A stretch of 64,000 nt of DNA from Serripes groenlandicus (Eukaryota; Mollusca; Bivalvia; Cardiida; Cardiidae), in assembly GCA_031761405.1 (NCBI GenBank), contig JASEVX010000003.1:16471139-16535138 (forward strand), in the 5' to 3' direction. Each line of letters starts with the position of its first letter. Positions within the stretch are counted from its first letter, which is position 1. The position numbers were made by a program, and so were the translations under genes. Below, piece by piece: positions 22,501-34,156 of the stretch. The notes beneath the pieces were generated by a model. The model ran no database searches, had not been told where the DNA came from, and worked only from the letters and a program-made list of their open reading frames with translations.

Positions 22501-25500
22501 ATGTCAGAAAAACGCAAGACCAACTGGAGCTTCAAAGAACTGGAGGAATTGGTTTGCGGAATGGAAACACACCATTCCGTACTTTCCTCCAGGTTCTCCC
22601 AATATGTAACTACACAGGAGAAAAACCGGTGCATGGAGGAGATTGTTTTATCGTAAGTAAACATTTGACGACGGTCGTCATTATTGGAAACATTCATCTG
22701 CCTTCAAATACCCATTCGTCGTAATGACTTTCATCTGTATGTTTTTTCTACTTGATATATGCTTGTTAATTTGAGAAATGAAAGTATCCTAGTAGGTCGT
22801 ACTTTACAAAACAGTTAAAAGATATGACAACGTAGATCTACAGACGTTTTCACTGGAACTGATAGTTTACATTTTGACACTCCCCATCAATATTCAAGGG
22901 TCAAGGACTCGGCCTCGGGACTCGCAGGTAAAAACAAAATCAATGATGAAGTGAAATATTTCGATGTTACTTTTTGTATGTTTATGCTTGTTTGTTTGTT
23001 TGGAGTTTAATGCCGCTTTCAACAGCTTTGGTCATATCACGGCGGTCAGTGCACCTACCCATGTTTTCCTGGCTTTCCCACACCAGTACTTGCACAACAT
23101 TCTTTCGAAGCCACTGACTACTTTCTCACATAAATCAGAGGTGAGAGGCAATGGGAAATATCGCCCGAAAGAATGTTCGCCTCAACCGGGTATCGAACCC
23201 GTGACCTACAGATCACAAGTCAGATACGCTACCAACTGAGCTACCCGGCCGGGTGTATGATGATACATATATACACTGTCCCTGGTTTATGAAAGTCTTT
23301 TTTAATTTCAAACAGAGGAAATGTAACATATCCTTTTCTACTGGAAGATTCTATACAATTCTTTCCAATATCACGATCAATCCGATTGGTTTATCTATGA
23401 AAAAGTAATGAGTTTTTTTTCAACCTTTACTTGACAATACATATGTAAGTTGAATAAAAAACTTGTCAGCAATCACAAACAATCCTTTATAAATTGCAGA
23501 GTAAATGCTGTTGGGGGAGCAGACAGAACAAAGGAGGAAATATTGAAAAAATGGTCAGATTTGAAAGTAAGCTAAAGAGAAAGTAATTATTTCTTAACTG
23601 TTTTCATATATATATATTAATTAGACAAGCTTTGTGACACTCAATGCATGATAAGGGCCTTTATGCAATGTATTGTCATTCAAAAACATGAACAAAACAT
23701 AACATTATATGACATGATGTTTTATTTTTTTTTCTGAAAAAGTAGTACAAATCGTCCGTGCTCACATTGTCTTTGGTTCACACCGTTAAGCATAATATAT
23801 GATACATGGATATTTATCCGTGTTATAACTTTATTTTGATAAGGTATGTAGAAGGCTGATTGTTTTGTTTCAAATCAGATTTGTTTGTTTGTTTGGAGTT
23901 TAACGCCGCTTTCAACAGCTTTGGTCATATCACGGCTGTCAGTGCACCTACCAATGCATAATTGGATCAACAAGAATAAGCTAAAAACCTGGATAGGTTT
24001 AAATATTTTCTAGATTTATCTTGCTAGCTAGTCATTTACAAATATGGCAAACAACAATTATAAACACAAGCTGATTGATATATGTACAAAACACAAAATA
24101 AACCTTTCAGTCCTGAATATGACAGTTACAATCAGTGAAATGTGTGTGCTGAAATTAGTCTGTAAATAATTACAGTCTGATCATCAACACAAACCATTCA
24201 CATGATACAAATATTTAACCTGAACAAAAAAAAATTGATTGTGAAAATAACATTCAATTAACTCCTCAATTAAATTCTTGCAACTTTTAAATATTTCTAC
24301 TAATTACTGTTGAAAATATTGTGACCAAAGGAAATATTGCTCAAATTTAATGTGTAATAATATTTCATTTATATTAAATTATCAGCAACAAAAGGATCAC
24401 TTAAAATCAGCAGCAATACAAGTAAAACCATAAATAGATATTCATAAAGGCAACAAATGAGATTATAAATGTAGTAAGATAAACAGATAATGAGTCAATT
24501 TACATATGAAATGTTACCTGTCATGAGCTTGTAATTTGGTCTACAACCAAACAGATAATTGTTCATACTTCAAATATGTTTCCCTTACTTATCTTAACAT
24601 TTACAGACACTACATCATTTATATACATTTTTGCAGAATTAAGAAAGTGTAAACAATCTCCATAACTTTGCAACATTCCATTAACTCTTCACCACCTGCA
24701 TCAAATTTTCAAAGATTTAAACAATAATATGCAAAGTTAGAAACAATATAAGTATTTATATAATTAATAAAGTGGAAAACATTGAGGCAAAAATAAATAT
24801 TGCTCTATATTGTTTCTTAAGTGGTCTGCTGCAACTTCATGTGTTGAAGAGTTAAACTAAAATATAAGGTAGATAATTCAATGATTAACTGAATTTTCCT
24901 TTGCAATGAATACTTAAGTATTAAGTATTAAGTATTGTGGCATAAATATGTGTACAGTCTTTGCATAGGCTATTAAATTTGTTTTTACAGAGAAGAACAA
25001 AGAAAAAGGAACAGGAGCGGCAGAAGGCCATTGGGATGAGTGGCCGTGGACCAGTAAAAAGGTCCCTTGAATTAAATGATATTGATTTAAAGGTTTGTTA
25101 TACTAACTAATAGGTTTGTTACCCAAAGTAACAGTCTATGGAATAGATGGAGGTTTGGAAACAGGAGAGAAAGGTAAACATGACATATCCTTTTCTTTTT
25201 GAAATATGATATATTTACATGGGAAAATCTAATTTTATATTTCTTTAGCTCATCTGAGCACAAAGTGATTGAGGTGATTTAGTGTGCAGTATCTGGCATA
25301 TGGTGTCATATTTTGACATTGTGTGCATTTTAGGGGTCACCTTTTCATGATGCATGGTCAGAATGATTGTCTTGTTAACTCAGATTATTTTGAAACTGGG
25401 TCATGTAGGGTCAACGAGTATGTCACTAGGTGAAATAATTGAATAATCTCATATAAACCTTGAGTTCAATGTATAGGCCACACTTTAGCCTAATCAACCA

Positions 25501-28500
25501 TGGTTCATATGGGGCTAAACTAATGGCATGATGTGAAATTATAGAAAAAGTTTGTGTTTACTGTAGAGGCTAAATTGTCCACTCAATCAATTTCAAACTC
25601 TGTCAAAATGATGTTCAAGACAAATATCAGTTTGTTTGAAGTTTGAAACCGGATCCTGTGGATCAAACAGTAGGTGACCAGCTCAAAGCACAGAAAAATA
25701 TTGTGTTCACTCTAGCGGCAACATTTTCAACCTAATTAACTTCATACTAAGTGAAGATGATGTTCTTGTAAAAATCTCAATAAATTGCGAAACTAGGTCA
25801 TGTGGGGCAAAACAGTAGGTCACCATGTCAAATGTTAGAAAAAGCCTACTAATGCTCTAGAGGCAACATTCTCATCCTAATTTACTTATACCTTAGTCGG
25901 AATGACGTCCTTGACAAAAGCTGGATCATGCATGGCCCAAAATTATGTCACAAGGTCAAATCACACAAAATGCTTGAGAGAACTCTAGAGCCCATATGTT
26001 TGGCCTAATTCACTGATTACTTTGTCATAATCATATCCTTGTCAAAATTTCAATCAAGTGTGAAATTGGTCATATTAATTTAAAAATTATGTCACTACGT
26101 TAAATAAAAACAAGAGGCCCATGAGGGCCTATGCTCTACTGGCTTGGATCTTGAAGGCGTTATTGTGACAATCAAATATAAAGACTGTTGTGTTAACAAG
26201 CTATAGTATAGCAATTTTTTGACATTTTTAAGGGCCATAATCCAGTCATGCATGGGCGGATCTAGCTGGTTTAAGAAAGGAACCGAGCTCTCATTGATAT
26301 CTAACTACTGTATACATGGTATAAGTTTGATTGAGTTATAATCAAAAATAAAGACTGTATCGTGTTAACAAGAAATTGTTTACAGACGTACGCACGGACA
26401 ACGGACGTATCACCACGACATAAACCCTTCTGGCCTTTGGCCAGTAGAGCTAAAAAAAGCTTATGAACACACTAGACGCCACATTTTTAGTCTAATCAAC
26501 TTAAAACTTGGTTAGAACAATTTCCATGACAAAGATATATTACAGGTCAAAACTGGATTATGAGGTGTCAAAAGTATAGGAAATTCATTTAAATAATGTA
26601 GATCCTACATTTCAGCATTATTACTTTCAAGGGTTGATTTTTTTTTTGCTAAGACTTTTTAAAGCTTCTTAATTGCTGAAATGTATGAATAGGCTCAGGT
26701 GAGCAATTCAGGGCATCAAAGATATATATGAAAGAATAACAATAATGAAAACTATAAAACAACAGACATGTTCATCAGAATGAGCTAAAGTGCATATACA
26801 TGTACATTTCTTTCAAAATAGATAACTGAATTGAAAGGGATAACTTTCCACTTATCTTCTAATTTATTTCCATTTCTCATGCAGGCTCACAGAAAAGGAA
26901 AGTAACAGATGATAAAGGTATTACATGCACTTAAATATTAAAAGTTGGCACCTTAAGGGATTGTGATTGATTAGGGTTAAACGTCGTGTCAACAGTATTT
27001 CAGTTATATTAATTGGACAGTTTCACTTATCCAAGTTATAATCAGTACTACCAGTCATTTTATCCTGGTACTAGCTTTCCAGTCAGAATGCTATCCCGGA
27101 ATCATAAGCACCAAGGGGGAAAGCCATTACTACCATTAAATAATGGTCAATTGTCAGGGATCGAACCCACAACCTTCCACTCCCAAAGCGGACGTTCTAA
27201 CCACTGAGCCACCAGGTGGTTCAGCACCTTAAGGGAAGGAGGTAGACTCTTCAAAGTGTTGAATTTCTTCTGTGTAGTCTGATCTTAATCTTTCCTGTCT
27301 GCAACATTTTATAAATTCGCACATAGAGTGCTTAACTTTAAAAGTGATGTTAATTTCCTATGACAAATTGTAGTAATTTGAAACACTGGAACAATTTTAC
27401 ATTATTCATCAGCATACACTGAATGATTGTTTTAAAAAAATCCATGAACATTAAGCCCATATTTCAAATATCAGAAAACAACAAGTAACTGTTACCTACT
27501 GTACAATGGCTTGATAAGGCCAAAGAAATATATATATATGATAAACTTTTAAGACTAAATATAATGCAAGCTACTGATAAAGCATGTAAAATTTTCTCAA
27601 AATTAATTGCTCATGACTATTGCAGTTAAACATAATTCCCATCAACAGGAAAGCAGAGTAAAGAAATTATGTCTGTTGATGGTAGGCTTTGGTAATGTTT
27701 TGGTTCAGCTGTTTTCTAATCAATTATCGTTATTTTATCTTTTTGCTCTTCAGAAAACAATGATGCTCAAAAGGTCCTTAGGACAGAAGGTAAAATACAT
27801 GTACTTCATTAATGATTATTTGTCTGCTATGTACCTGTTACAATTAAAGGTTTCTCACTCTAACAACTAGTCATTTGAAAATTTATATAATTCCAGGCAT
27901 CAGACAGTAAAATTGCAAAAGTTCAGAAGTGTACTCCTATATAAAGCTTCAAAATGCATTAATTCATATTTCATAATAATTTTGTCCAGCTTGTCTGCTA
28001 AATGCACCATACTAGCTAAAAGAATTAAAAGAGAATGAACATTCTCGGTCCTCAGTGCATCTTAAATGTGCCATAGTAATAGAAGGCTTTAAAATTCATT
28101 TTCTCACATACTATTGCATTATCCCCTGAAAGACTAGCAAAATAGTTTTCTTGTATCCACAACCATGGAGTTATTTGTTTAACATAAACAAAACAAGGGG
28201 GCCATGATGGCCCTGGAGCGCTCACCAAAATGTCAACAAGAATTTCCTTAAATTTGACCTAGTGACCTTGCTTTTAACCGGATACGACCCAGTTTCAAAC
28301 TTGACCTAGATATCACTAAGACAAACATTCTGACATAGGTTCAACATGCTCAATTCAAAAATATAGCTTCCAGAGTGTTAACAAGGTTTTCAACAAATTT
28401 GACCTAGTGACCTAGTTTTTGACCGGACATGACCCAGTTTCAAACTTGTCTGAGATTTCATGGAGACGAATGTTTTGAAAAACTTTCATGGTGATTGGGT

Positions 28501-31500
28501 GCGAAATGTAGCCTGTAGAGTGTTAACAAGGGTAAATGTTGACGCCGGACGGACGCCGGACAAAATGTGATCCCAATAGCTCACCTTGCACTTCGTGCAT
28601 AGCTGAGCTAAAAAGACCAATATGACAACATGCAAAAATGGCCCTTAAGCAACATTACTTCATTCCACACTTATAGAATGGAAAGGGTAAAAACAAATGC
28701 TTTAAACCCCGTATGAATGTTATCATTTTAATAACATATGATGCACAACATATGGAAAGGGCCCTTTAGTCATTTCAAGGAAACCATTTCAATTATTATG
28801 TCAAATGACGTTTTAACAAAAACAATTTTTTGAATGACATGCCAAAGCTTAAGGGCCCTTTTGAATGTTGAGCATCATATATTTCTATATAGCACAGTCT
28901 AAGGTGAGCAATCTAGATCTCAAACAAGAGGGCCAAGATTGGCCCTAAATCGATCACCTAATTGATAGTAAATTAGTAGCAAATATTTAACTGCAAATAT
29001 CTGGGAAAATTTTATCAGGGAGTGCAAATGAAACTGCAAAGGAGTGGACACTTCTCAAGAAACAGCTTATCAGTAAAGGCCTTTTATATCTTGAAATCTA
29101 ACAAGAACTTTAATAAGAATGGAATTACAAAGTTTTTGTCAATTTAGAACCTTTCCTGATGCCGCCTTGCTGCCCTGTTTTTCAACGAAATCAATATGGC
29201 TTCAACAGTTTATTTAGAGGGTCACTTAAGGAACATTTCTACCAAATTATCTTGCAATCGCACAAGTAGATTATGGAGGAAAAGGATTTCAAAATTTGGG
29301 TATTTTTCTCACTTTCTAATGCCGCAGCAACCAAAGATATCAATTGAATTTTAATCTTTGAACAATTTTGAAAGAGGACCACCAAAGGAACATTCTTGTG
29401 ATGTTTTGTGGAAATTGGTCTATTGGAATGGTAGGAGTTGGTTGTCATTTGTAGCTAAAAGTTCAATTTACCCCTTTTGTGATGACGCCTGGTTGCTATG
29501 ATTGTGTAACCAATCAAAACGGCTTAATCAAATTAAATAGAGGATCATTACAGTAAGATTCATATTATATTTTCTTAAAATCAGACAAGCACTTTCATAA
29601 AAATGGAATTTTCAAATTTTGTCATTTTGCCCATTTTTTGATGCCGCCTGACTGCCATGTTTTTCGCCCAATCAGTATGAACAATTTTTATAGAGGGTCA
29701 CCCAAGGAACATTTCTACCAAATTATATTTGAATCTGACAGGCAGATTCGTAGGAGAAGATTTTTAAAGTTTGGACATTTTGTCCCCTTTCTGATGCCGC
29801 AGCAACCAAAGTTCTCAATGGAATTTAAATCTTTGAACAATTTTCAAAGAGGCCAACCAGAAGAACAGTCCTGTGATGTTTCACGGAAATTGTCCTTGGA
29901 GTTTGGGAGGAGATGATGTTTAAAGCTAAAAGTTAACACCGGACGGACGACGGACGACGGACGACGGACAAATAGTGATCAAAATAGCTCACCTTGAGCC
30001 TTTGGCTCAGGTGATCTAAAAACCCGTTGGGGAGCATCTATCGATTTTACTGACTGACTTTTTGTAACAGCAGGCATCTTATTCACAGGTCTAAGTCTTC
30101 TTTAAGGTAATCTGAAAAGAAAAGCATGCTATAAATATTAAACATGCAGAAAGATATATTTTACAAATGAATTAAAACAAGAGGCCCATGAGGGCCTATG
30201 CTCTACTGGCTTTCAAAAGGAACTAATATGTCATTAATATTCAAATACCATCCAAGTTTGGTGAAGATCAGATATCTATAGTAAATGGAAGCTCTATTGT
30301 GTTCACAAGCTGTATTATAGCAATTTCCACAATTCCAAGGGCCATAATCCAGTCATAAATAAGCGAATAAGTGGTTTTCGAAAGGAACCGAGCTCTCATG
30401 GATATCTAACTACTGTATAAGTTTAGTTGCAATAAAATCAAAAATAAAGACTGTATCGTGTTAACAAGAAATTGTTTACGGACGGACGGACGGACGCACG
30501 CACAGACAAATCGCCACGACATCAGCCATTCTGGCCTTTGGCCAGTCGAGCTAAAAATTATGCAATACTCATGACTGTATTGATTGAAATATACATGTAA
30601 TTACTCATCAACAAATAATCTGCAGCTACTATCACGTTATGCATGAAGGGTTATATGTCACTTAAATCAGTACTTCAATCAGATTAAGGTTTTTTCCAGC
30701 TATTATTGGTGAAGGTTGATCCTGGGCGACATAAATATGGACAATTTCCAGGCCATAAGGCACCTATTTAGAACTGACTTGATGGCTTCCACACACAAGA
30801 GAGGGGCTAAGTGATTGTTTGTTAGCAACCTTAACCACTCAGGCAAAGAGGCCCCCTGTATGTCCATAAGTCAGTGTTCATGGTGTTCAACTTAAAATGT
30901 GTACAATATATAATGCTATTGCAGATCTGTTGGAACTACACATGTCACCCGTGCCTGGACAAGTAACAATGAATGTGACAACCAGAAAAAGTCAAAACAA
31001 AAAACAGGTAATCATCAGTAATTGATTGACATTACATGACTGTTTACATTGGTTGTCTTCTCACTTAGCCAAGCTTTAGGTATCTCTTCCTCGACAGAGT
31101 CATCACAACTCGTCTGCCATAGGCAGAGAGTTTGCCAAATTTCGTAAAGTTGGCAAAGTGAGACTGAAGTGTAGATTGTATTTTTAAATATTACTGTTTA
31201 ACCCTTAATCTACTGAATGTTTTCAAGTTACTTTATGACCTTTTAATTATTAATTGCCTAAAGTTTTCAAAGGAACAGTCAATACGTGTTAAAGACTGTA
31301 TTAGTTTAACATGGAGACTTGCCTTCAATAATTGTTTAAAGCAAACATTACAGACACTGGTCAGATTCTGGATCTCCACTGTTTGCTTAAAAGAAATATA
31401 CATGTACTTGCTTCCATCATAGTAAGGGTTAATGTACACTTAAGTTCATTTAGTCATTTACGTATAATAACAGTATTTGGATAAAATGTAAATAAATATA

Positions 31501-31597
31501 TAATTTTTAAATATTTTCTGTTCATTTCCAGTTTGCCATTGCTCTGATACCATTGTACAGATCCAGAGGGAAATATTGGAGAAATCAATGTAAATGA
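22501..31597 (+). CDS. Myb/SANT-like DNA-binding protein of the Harbinger element, nine exons
   Basis: Exon 1 (22501-22652) encodes MSEKRKTNWSFKELEELVCG and KNRCMEEIVL. Exon 2 (23500-23566) encodes VNAVGGADRTKEEILKKWSD. Exon 3 (24991-25092) encodes RRTKKKEQERQKAIGMSGRG. Together they form a Myb/SANT-like trihelix with its W/F spacing. Further exons follow: 4 (ending 25173, ...DGGLETGEK), 5 (26885-26917), 6 (27649-27681), 7 (27754-27789), 8 (30925-31007, DLLELHMSPVPG) and 9 (31532-31597). Junctions 4 to 8 are all phase 1. The start of exon 4 is unresolved: a short direct repeat at 25091-25123 disturbs it. Exon 9 is open in two frames, one ending at 31593 and one at 31597. In Harbinger elements the Myb-like protein binds the ends and helps nuclear import of the transposase. 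Exons 1-3 are sure; 4-9 rest on splice sites and phase. Confidence 0.75.
22988..23253 (-). repeat. tRNA-derived SINE (CAAAC-tail family)
   Basis: Read on the - strand it starts CCGGCCGGGTAGCTCAG, with A box TAGCTCAGTTGG and B box GGGTTCGATACCCGG, continues through the block shared with 32768-33028, and ends GCGGCATTAAACTCCAAAC. It is nearly identical to that copy. It lies in intron 1 of the Myb/SANT gene. Confidence 0.88.
23880..23956 (-). repeat. SINE tail fragment (CAAAC-tail family)
   Basis: Only the last 75 bases of the family are present (GTTTGGAGTTTAACGCCGC, TCATATCACGGC). Because reverse transcription starts at the 3' end, this fits a severely 5'-truncated insertion. Confidence 0.75.
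24685..24851. mobile_element. TTAA-flanked MITE, CTCTTCA-end variant
   Basis: TTAA (24681-24684) and TTAA (24852-24855) flank CTCTTCACCACC...GTGTTGAAGAG. The interior holds the fold-back motif 'aaaacattgaggcaaaaataaatattgctc'. It is related to, but different at the ends from, the CCCTTTCC copies. Confidence 0.65.
25246..26720 (-). mobile_element. Pearl/helentron-type element with nested copy
   Basis: On the - strand the 3' end is CTCAGATGAGCTAAA (25246) and the 5' side begins near GCCCTGAATTGCTCACCTG (26720). The core has about eight diverged 140-base repeats ('aggtcatgtggg', 'ctctagaggc'). The short element 26109-26453 has inserted into it. Confidence 0.6.
26109..26453 (+). mobile_element. 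Short pearl/helentron-type element, type 2
   Basis: It starts AACAAGAGGCCCATGAGGGCC and ends CTGGCCTTTGGCCAGTAGAG followed by CTAA. Before the end hairpin is a (CGGA)n-like stretch (ACGCACGGACAACGGACG). A sister copy lies at 30177-30554. Confidence 0.7.
26961..27223 (-). repeat. tRNA-derived SINE (third head type) with 13-bp target-site duplication
   Basis: On the - strand the head has A box GGCTCAGTGGTTAGAACG and B box GGGTTCGATCCC. The tail has the common ATATAACTGAAATACTG and GACGTTTAACC blocks. Perfect copies of GCACCTTAAGGGA flank it (26948-26960 and 27224-27236), so this is a complete retroposed copy. Confidence 0.9.
28191..28611 (+). mobile_element. Pearl/helentron-type element, type 1
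   Basis: It starts AACAAGGGGGCCATGATGGCC and ends TAGCTCACCTTGCACTTCG, hairpin, GAGCTAA. The core has two to three units with 'tttgacctagtgacct' and a GGACGGACGCCGGAC stretch before the end. Same family as 12999-13757. Confidence 0.7.
28922..30019 (+). mobile_element. Pearl-type element with tandem core and ACGG microsatellite
   Basis: The 5' end is AACAAGAGGGCCAAGATTGGC. The core has five or so roughly 165-180-base units (GATGCCGC, 'gagggtcac', 'aaggaacatttctaccaaatt'). (GGAC)n lies at about 29939-29970. The 3' end is AGCTCACCTTGAGCCTTTGGC, then CTCAGGTGATCTAA. End hairpin, tandem core and ACGG microsatellite in this order define bivalve pearl elements. Confidence 0.75.
30177..30554 (+). 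mobile_element. Short pearl/helentron-type element, type 2
   Basis: The ends are the same as 26109-26453 (AACAAGAGGCCCATGAGGGCC; GGCCTTTGGCCAGTCGAGCTAA). Long identical interior stretches include AAAATAAAGACTGTATCGTG. The copies have probably moved recently. Confidence 0.7.
31202..31428. mobile_element. TTAA-flanked MITE, 227 bp
   Basis: TTAA (31198-31201), then CCCTTAATCTACTG; the right end CATAGTAAGGG is followed by TTAA (31429-31432). The terminal inverted match is short (CCCTTA), so this is a diverged member or a different family with the same target. Confidence 0.55.
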
Positions 31598-31719
31598 ACA
31601 TGGACATGTTAAAAAAGTGGTAATGGGTTAACCCATTAACTCTCAGATACGTCTTTTCATGTGTCTGCAAAAGATGACTTAGAAATGCATTGTTAGAAAA
31701 AGAAAAATAATACTCATAA

Positions 31720-31919
31720 NNNNNNNNNNNNNNNNNNNNNNNNNNNNNNNNNNNNNNNNNNNNNNNNNNNNNNNNNNNNNNNNNNNNNNNNNNNNNNNNN
31801 NNNNNNNNNNNNNNNNNNNNNNNNNNNNNNNNNNNNNNNNNNNNNNNNNNNNNNNNNNNNNNNNNNNNNNNNNNNNNNNNNNNNNNNNNNNNNNNNNNNN
31901 NNNNNNNNNNNNNNNNNNN
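31720..31919. other. Assembly gap (200 N)
   Basis: The run of N is exactly 200 bases, as for a gap of unknown size. It falls between the last exon of the Myb/SANT gene and the last exon of the HARBI1-like gene. ORFs spanning it are artefacts. Confidence 0.99.
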
Positions 31920-32429
31920 AATAACCCACAACTGTGATTATTTTTTCATGATTATTTATTATCAATTGGATATGTTTTGAAATTGTTTATCATTTAAAGA
32001 ATAAAATTTGAAAAAAATGCATATAAAAGTCCTAGTTTTACACACCTCAATATATTTACATGTTAACATATGCCTCTCGTATTTGCATGCCCCTTCTATC
32101 AGCTGGCACCGGCTGCATTTCAACATAATCATCATCTTCTGGGACATCATCATCATCAGAAACATCTAGTCCGGAATCCATACAAAAGTTATGAAGCTTA
32201 CAACAGGCAACAAAGATGCTGGCACATTTAGCAGGAGTGAATGGCAGACATCCTCCTGTTTTATGGAGACATCTAAAATATTTGAGAGCAAATGTTAACA
32301 TATTTATACACATGTATTTACTTTATTTTAAAAGTGATTTTTGATTTTGTATGGATACTAATACATAGCACAAAATAAAAAGAAACAAGATGTGTATGTG
32401 AAACATGAAAATGTCCCTGGCTATGGTGG

Positions 32430-32650
32430 AAGAAAAGACTGTAATAATCACAAAACACTGGGTCACACTTTTTTTGTATGGTTGAAAATACCTTCTCAGA
32501 AGGAGCCAACATGCCAGGCACATCAGGCAAAATAGCCCCGCCCCCTGGTAGCAATGTTTTTCAACCAATCACTGGTTACTAGGGAGAAAAAATTGACGCA
32601 AGACGGATGACGGACCAAAGGCTATCACAATAACTCACCTTGAGCTTATA
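32430..32650 (+). mobile_element. Pearl-type element, 3' remnant
   Basis: It has a core block 'aaaatagccccgccccctgg', 'caaccaatcac', then ACGGATGACGGACC and the end AACTCACCTTGAGCTTATAA. The 5' end is not visible. Confidence 0.55.
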
Positions 32651-32767
32651 AAAAGCTGTGGTTTATTTTTCGGCAAAAATTATTGCCAATGTTCTTTTTT
32701 CTTCCAAATAAAAGTCCAGTGTCAAAGGTCAAAGTTCTTTCAGGCGATGTTCCTGCATAAACATACA

Positions 32768-33028
32768 CCCGGCCGGGTAGCTCAGTTGGTAGCGTATCTG
32801 ACTTGTGATCTGTAGGTCACGGGTTCGATACCCGGTTGAGGCGAACATTCTTTCGGCGATTTTTCCCATTGCCTCTCACCTCTGATTTATGTGAGAAAGT
32901 AATCAGTGGCTTCGAAAGAATGTTGTGCAAGTAGTGGTTTGTGAAAGCCAGGAAAACATGGGTAGGTGTACTGACCGCCGTGATATGACCAAAGCTGTTG
33001 AAGCGGTGTTAAACTTTAAACAAACAAT
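32768..33028 (+). repeat. tRNA-derived SINE (CAAAC-tail family), full length
   Basis: It begins CCGGCCGGGTAGCTCAG, with A box TAGCTCAGTTGG, B box GGGTTCGATACCCGG, a central block, then GACCGCCGTGATATGACC, AAGCTGTTGAAGCGGTGTT and CAAAC repeats. It lies in intron 4 of the HARBI1-like gene, in opposite orientation. Confidence 0.88.
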
Positions 33029-33409
33029 AAAAAAAAAGAGGTATGGAATCATTTGACTTCTTATTTAAGCACAATGGGTAAAAAATAGGGAAAAGGCAAC
33101 TGTACCTGAACCTCATTTTCAAAATGCCAAATGTGCGCTCCACCACCACCCTCCCATGCTTGTGCCGCCTGTTGTAGCGCTCCTCGTTTGCTGTTGTTGT
33201 GTTCATAATTGGTGTCAGCAGGTAAGGCCGAAGAGGTTACCCACTGTCACCAAGTATGACCACATTCTCAGTCTGCTCTAGGCGATCCTGTAGGAAGATG
33301 AATGTTAGTTTGTTACTGAGAATTTTACATTTATCAGAAGCTATGCTTTCATGATATGATGGACAGTTGAAATGCACATGTATGATAATTGGCAGGCATA
33401 TCCAGAGAA

Positions 33410-33435
33410 GGGGGGGGGGGGGGGGGGGGGGGGGG
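33410..33435 (+). repeat. Poly-G run (26 G)
   Basis: This is an uninterrupted homopolymer. Its true length is uncertain in any short- or long-read assembly. The proline-rich ORF on the other strand is a reading of it. Confidence 0.95.
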
Positions 33436-33446
33436 ACAACATACAC

Positions 33447-33640
33447 CCTTTCTCCCTTAACACTTAAACATTTGAAACAAAATTGCAGCAGACAACTTTT
33501 CAAACATATGCAAAAATTTCAAAAATTGAAATATTCCTATCAAATATTTTGAAAATATTGTGGCTAACATTATTGATCAATTTGAGCAATATTTCCTTTG
33601 GCTACAATGTTTTTAAAAGCTGTATTGTTTCAATGACAAC
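33447..33640. mobile_element. Degenerate palindromic MITE
   Basis: 'aattgcagcagacaacttttcaaac' on the left and the stem 'gaaaatattgtggctaac' / 'ggctacaatgttttta' are recognisable from the TTAA family. The ends have decayed. Confidence 0.45.
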
Positions 33641-34156
33641 TATATGCTTATGTAGATGTGGAATAGATAAACCAAATTTTCGTGACAGAACATTTTTATA
33701 ACCCACCAGAACAGTGTCATGTTGCACTATAGAGGAAACTGGTTGTCAGTGTGCCCGTCTATCCGCTGAAGACATGATTTTGTAGGGAATTCAATAAAAC
33801 AGTTTTCAATAAACATTTTTCAAATTATTATGTTTTATAGGCCATATTATAATCTTGTTCAATCTAAATTTTAGTAAGTCAAACATTACACTGTCTGGAG
33901 TATTGGGTAAAAATAGAACATATTAGCTCTGTTCAGTTTTTCCTTTGTCATTTTTCACCACCAAATTTTATTAACAATTATCAGGTATTAATGGTCAATG
34001 TGTAAAATTTGGCATCCCATATTTTGGTGGGAGTCAAATGACACTGAATGAGTTACATTTCGCTATGATTTCGCCTGTGCATTACAGGTGTAGTTTTATA
34101 AAGGAACCAACGGAATTTAATTATCTGCTTTTGTTTCCCTCGATTAAAATGAAGAT

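Noticed and set aside
22964..23239. 91-codon + strand ORF
   Set aside because: It is a reading of a SINE on the opposite strand.
31458..31965. ORFs crossing the N run
   Set aside because: They exist only because N codons are not stops.
33237..33503. - strand ORF with a proline run
   Set aside because: Its start is intron and the proline run is the poly-G tract; only its last part (33287-33237) is real exon 4 of the transposase.
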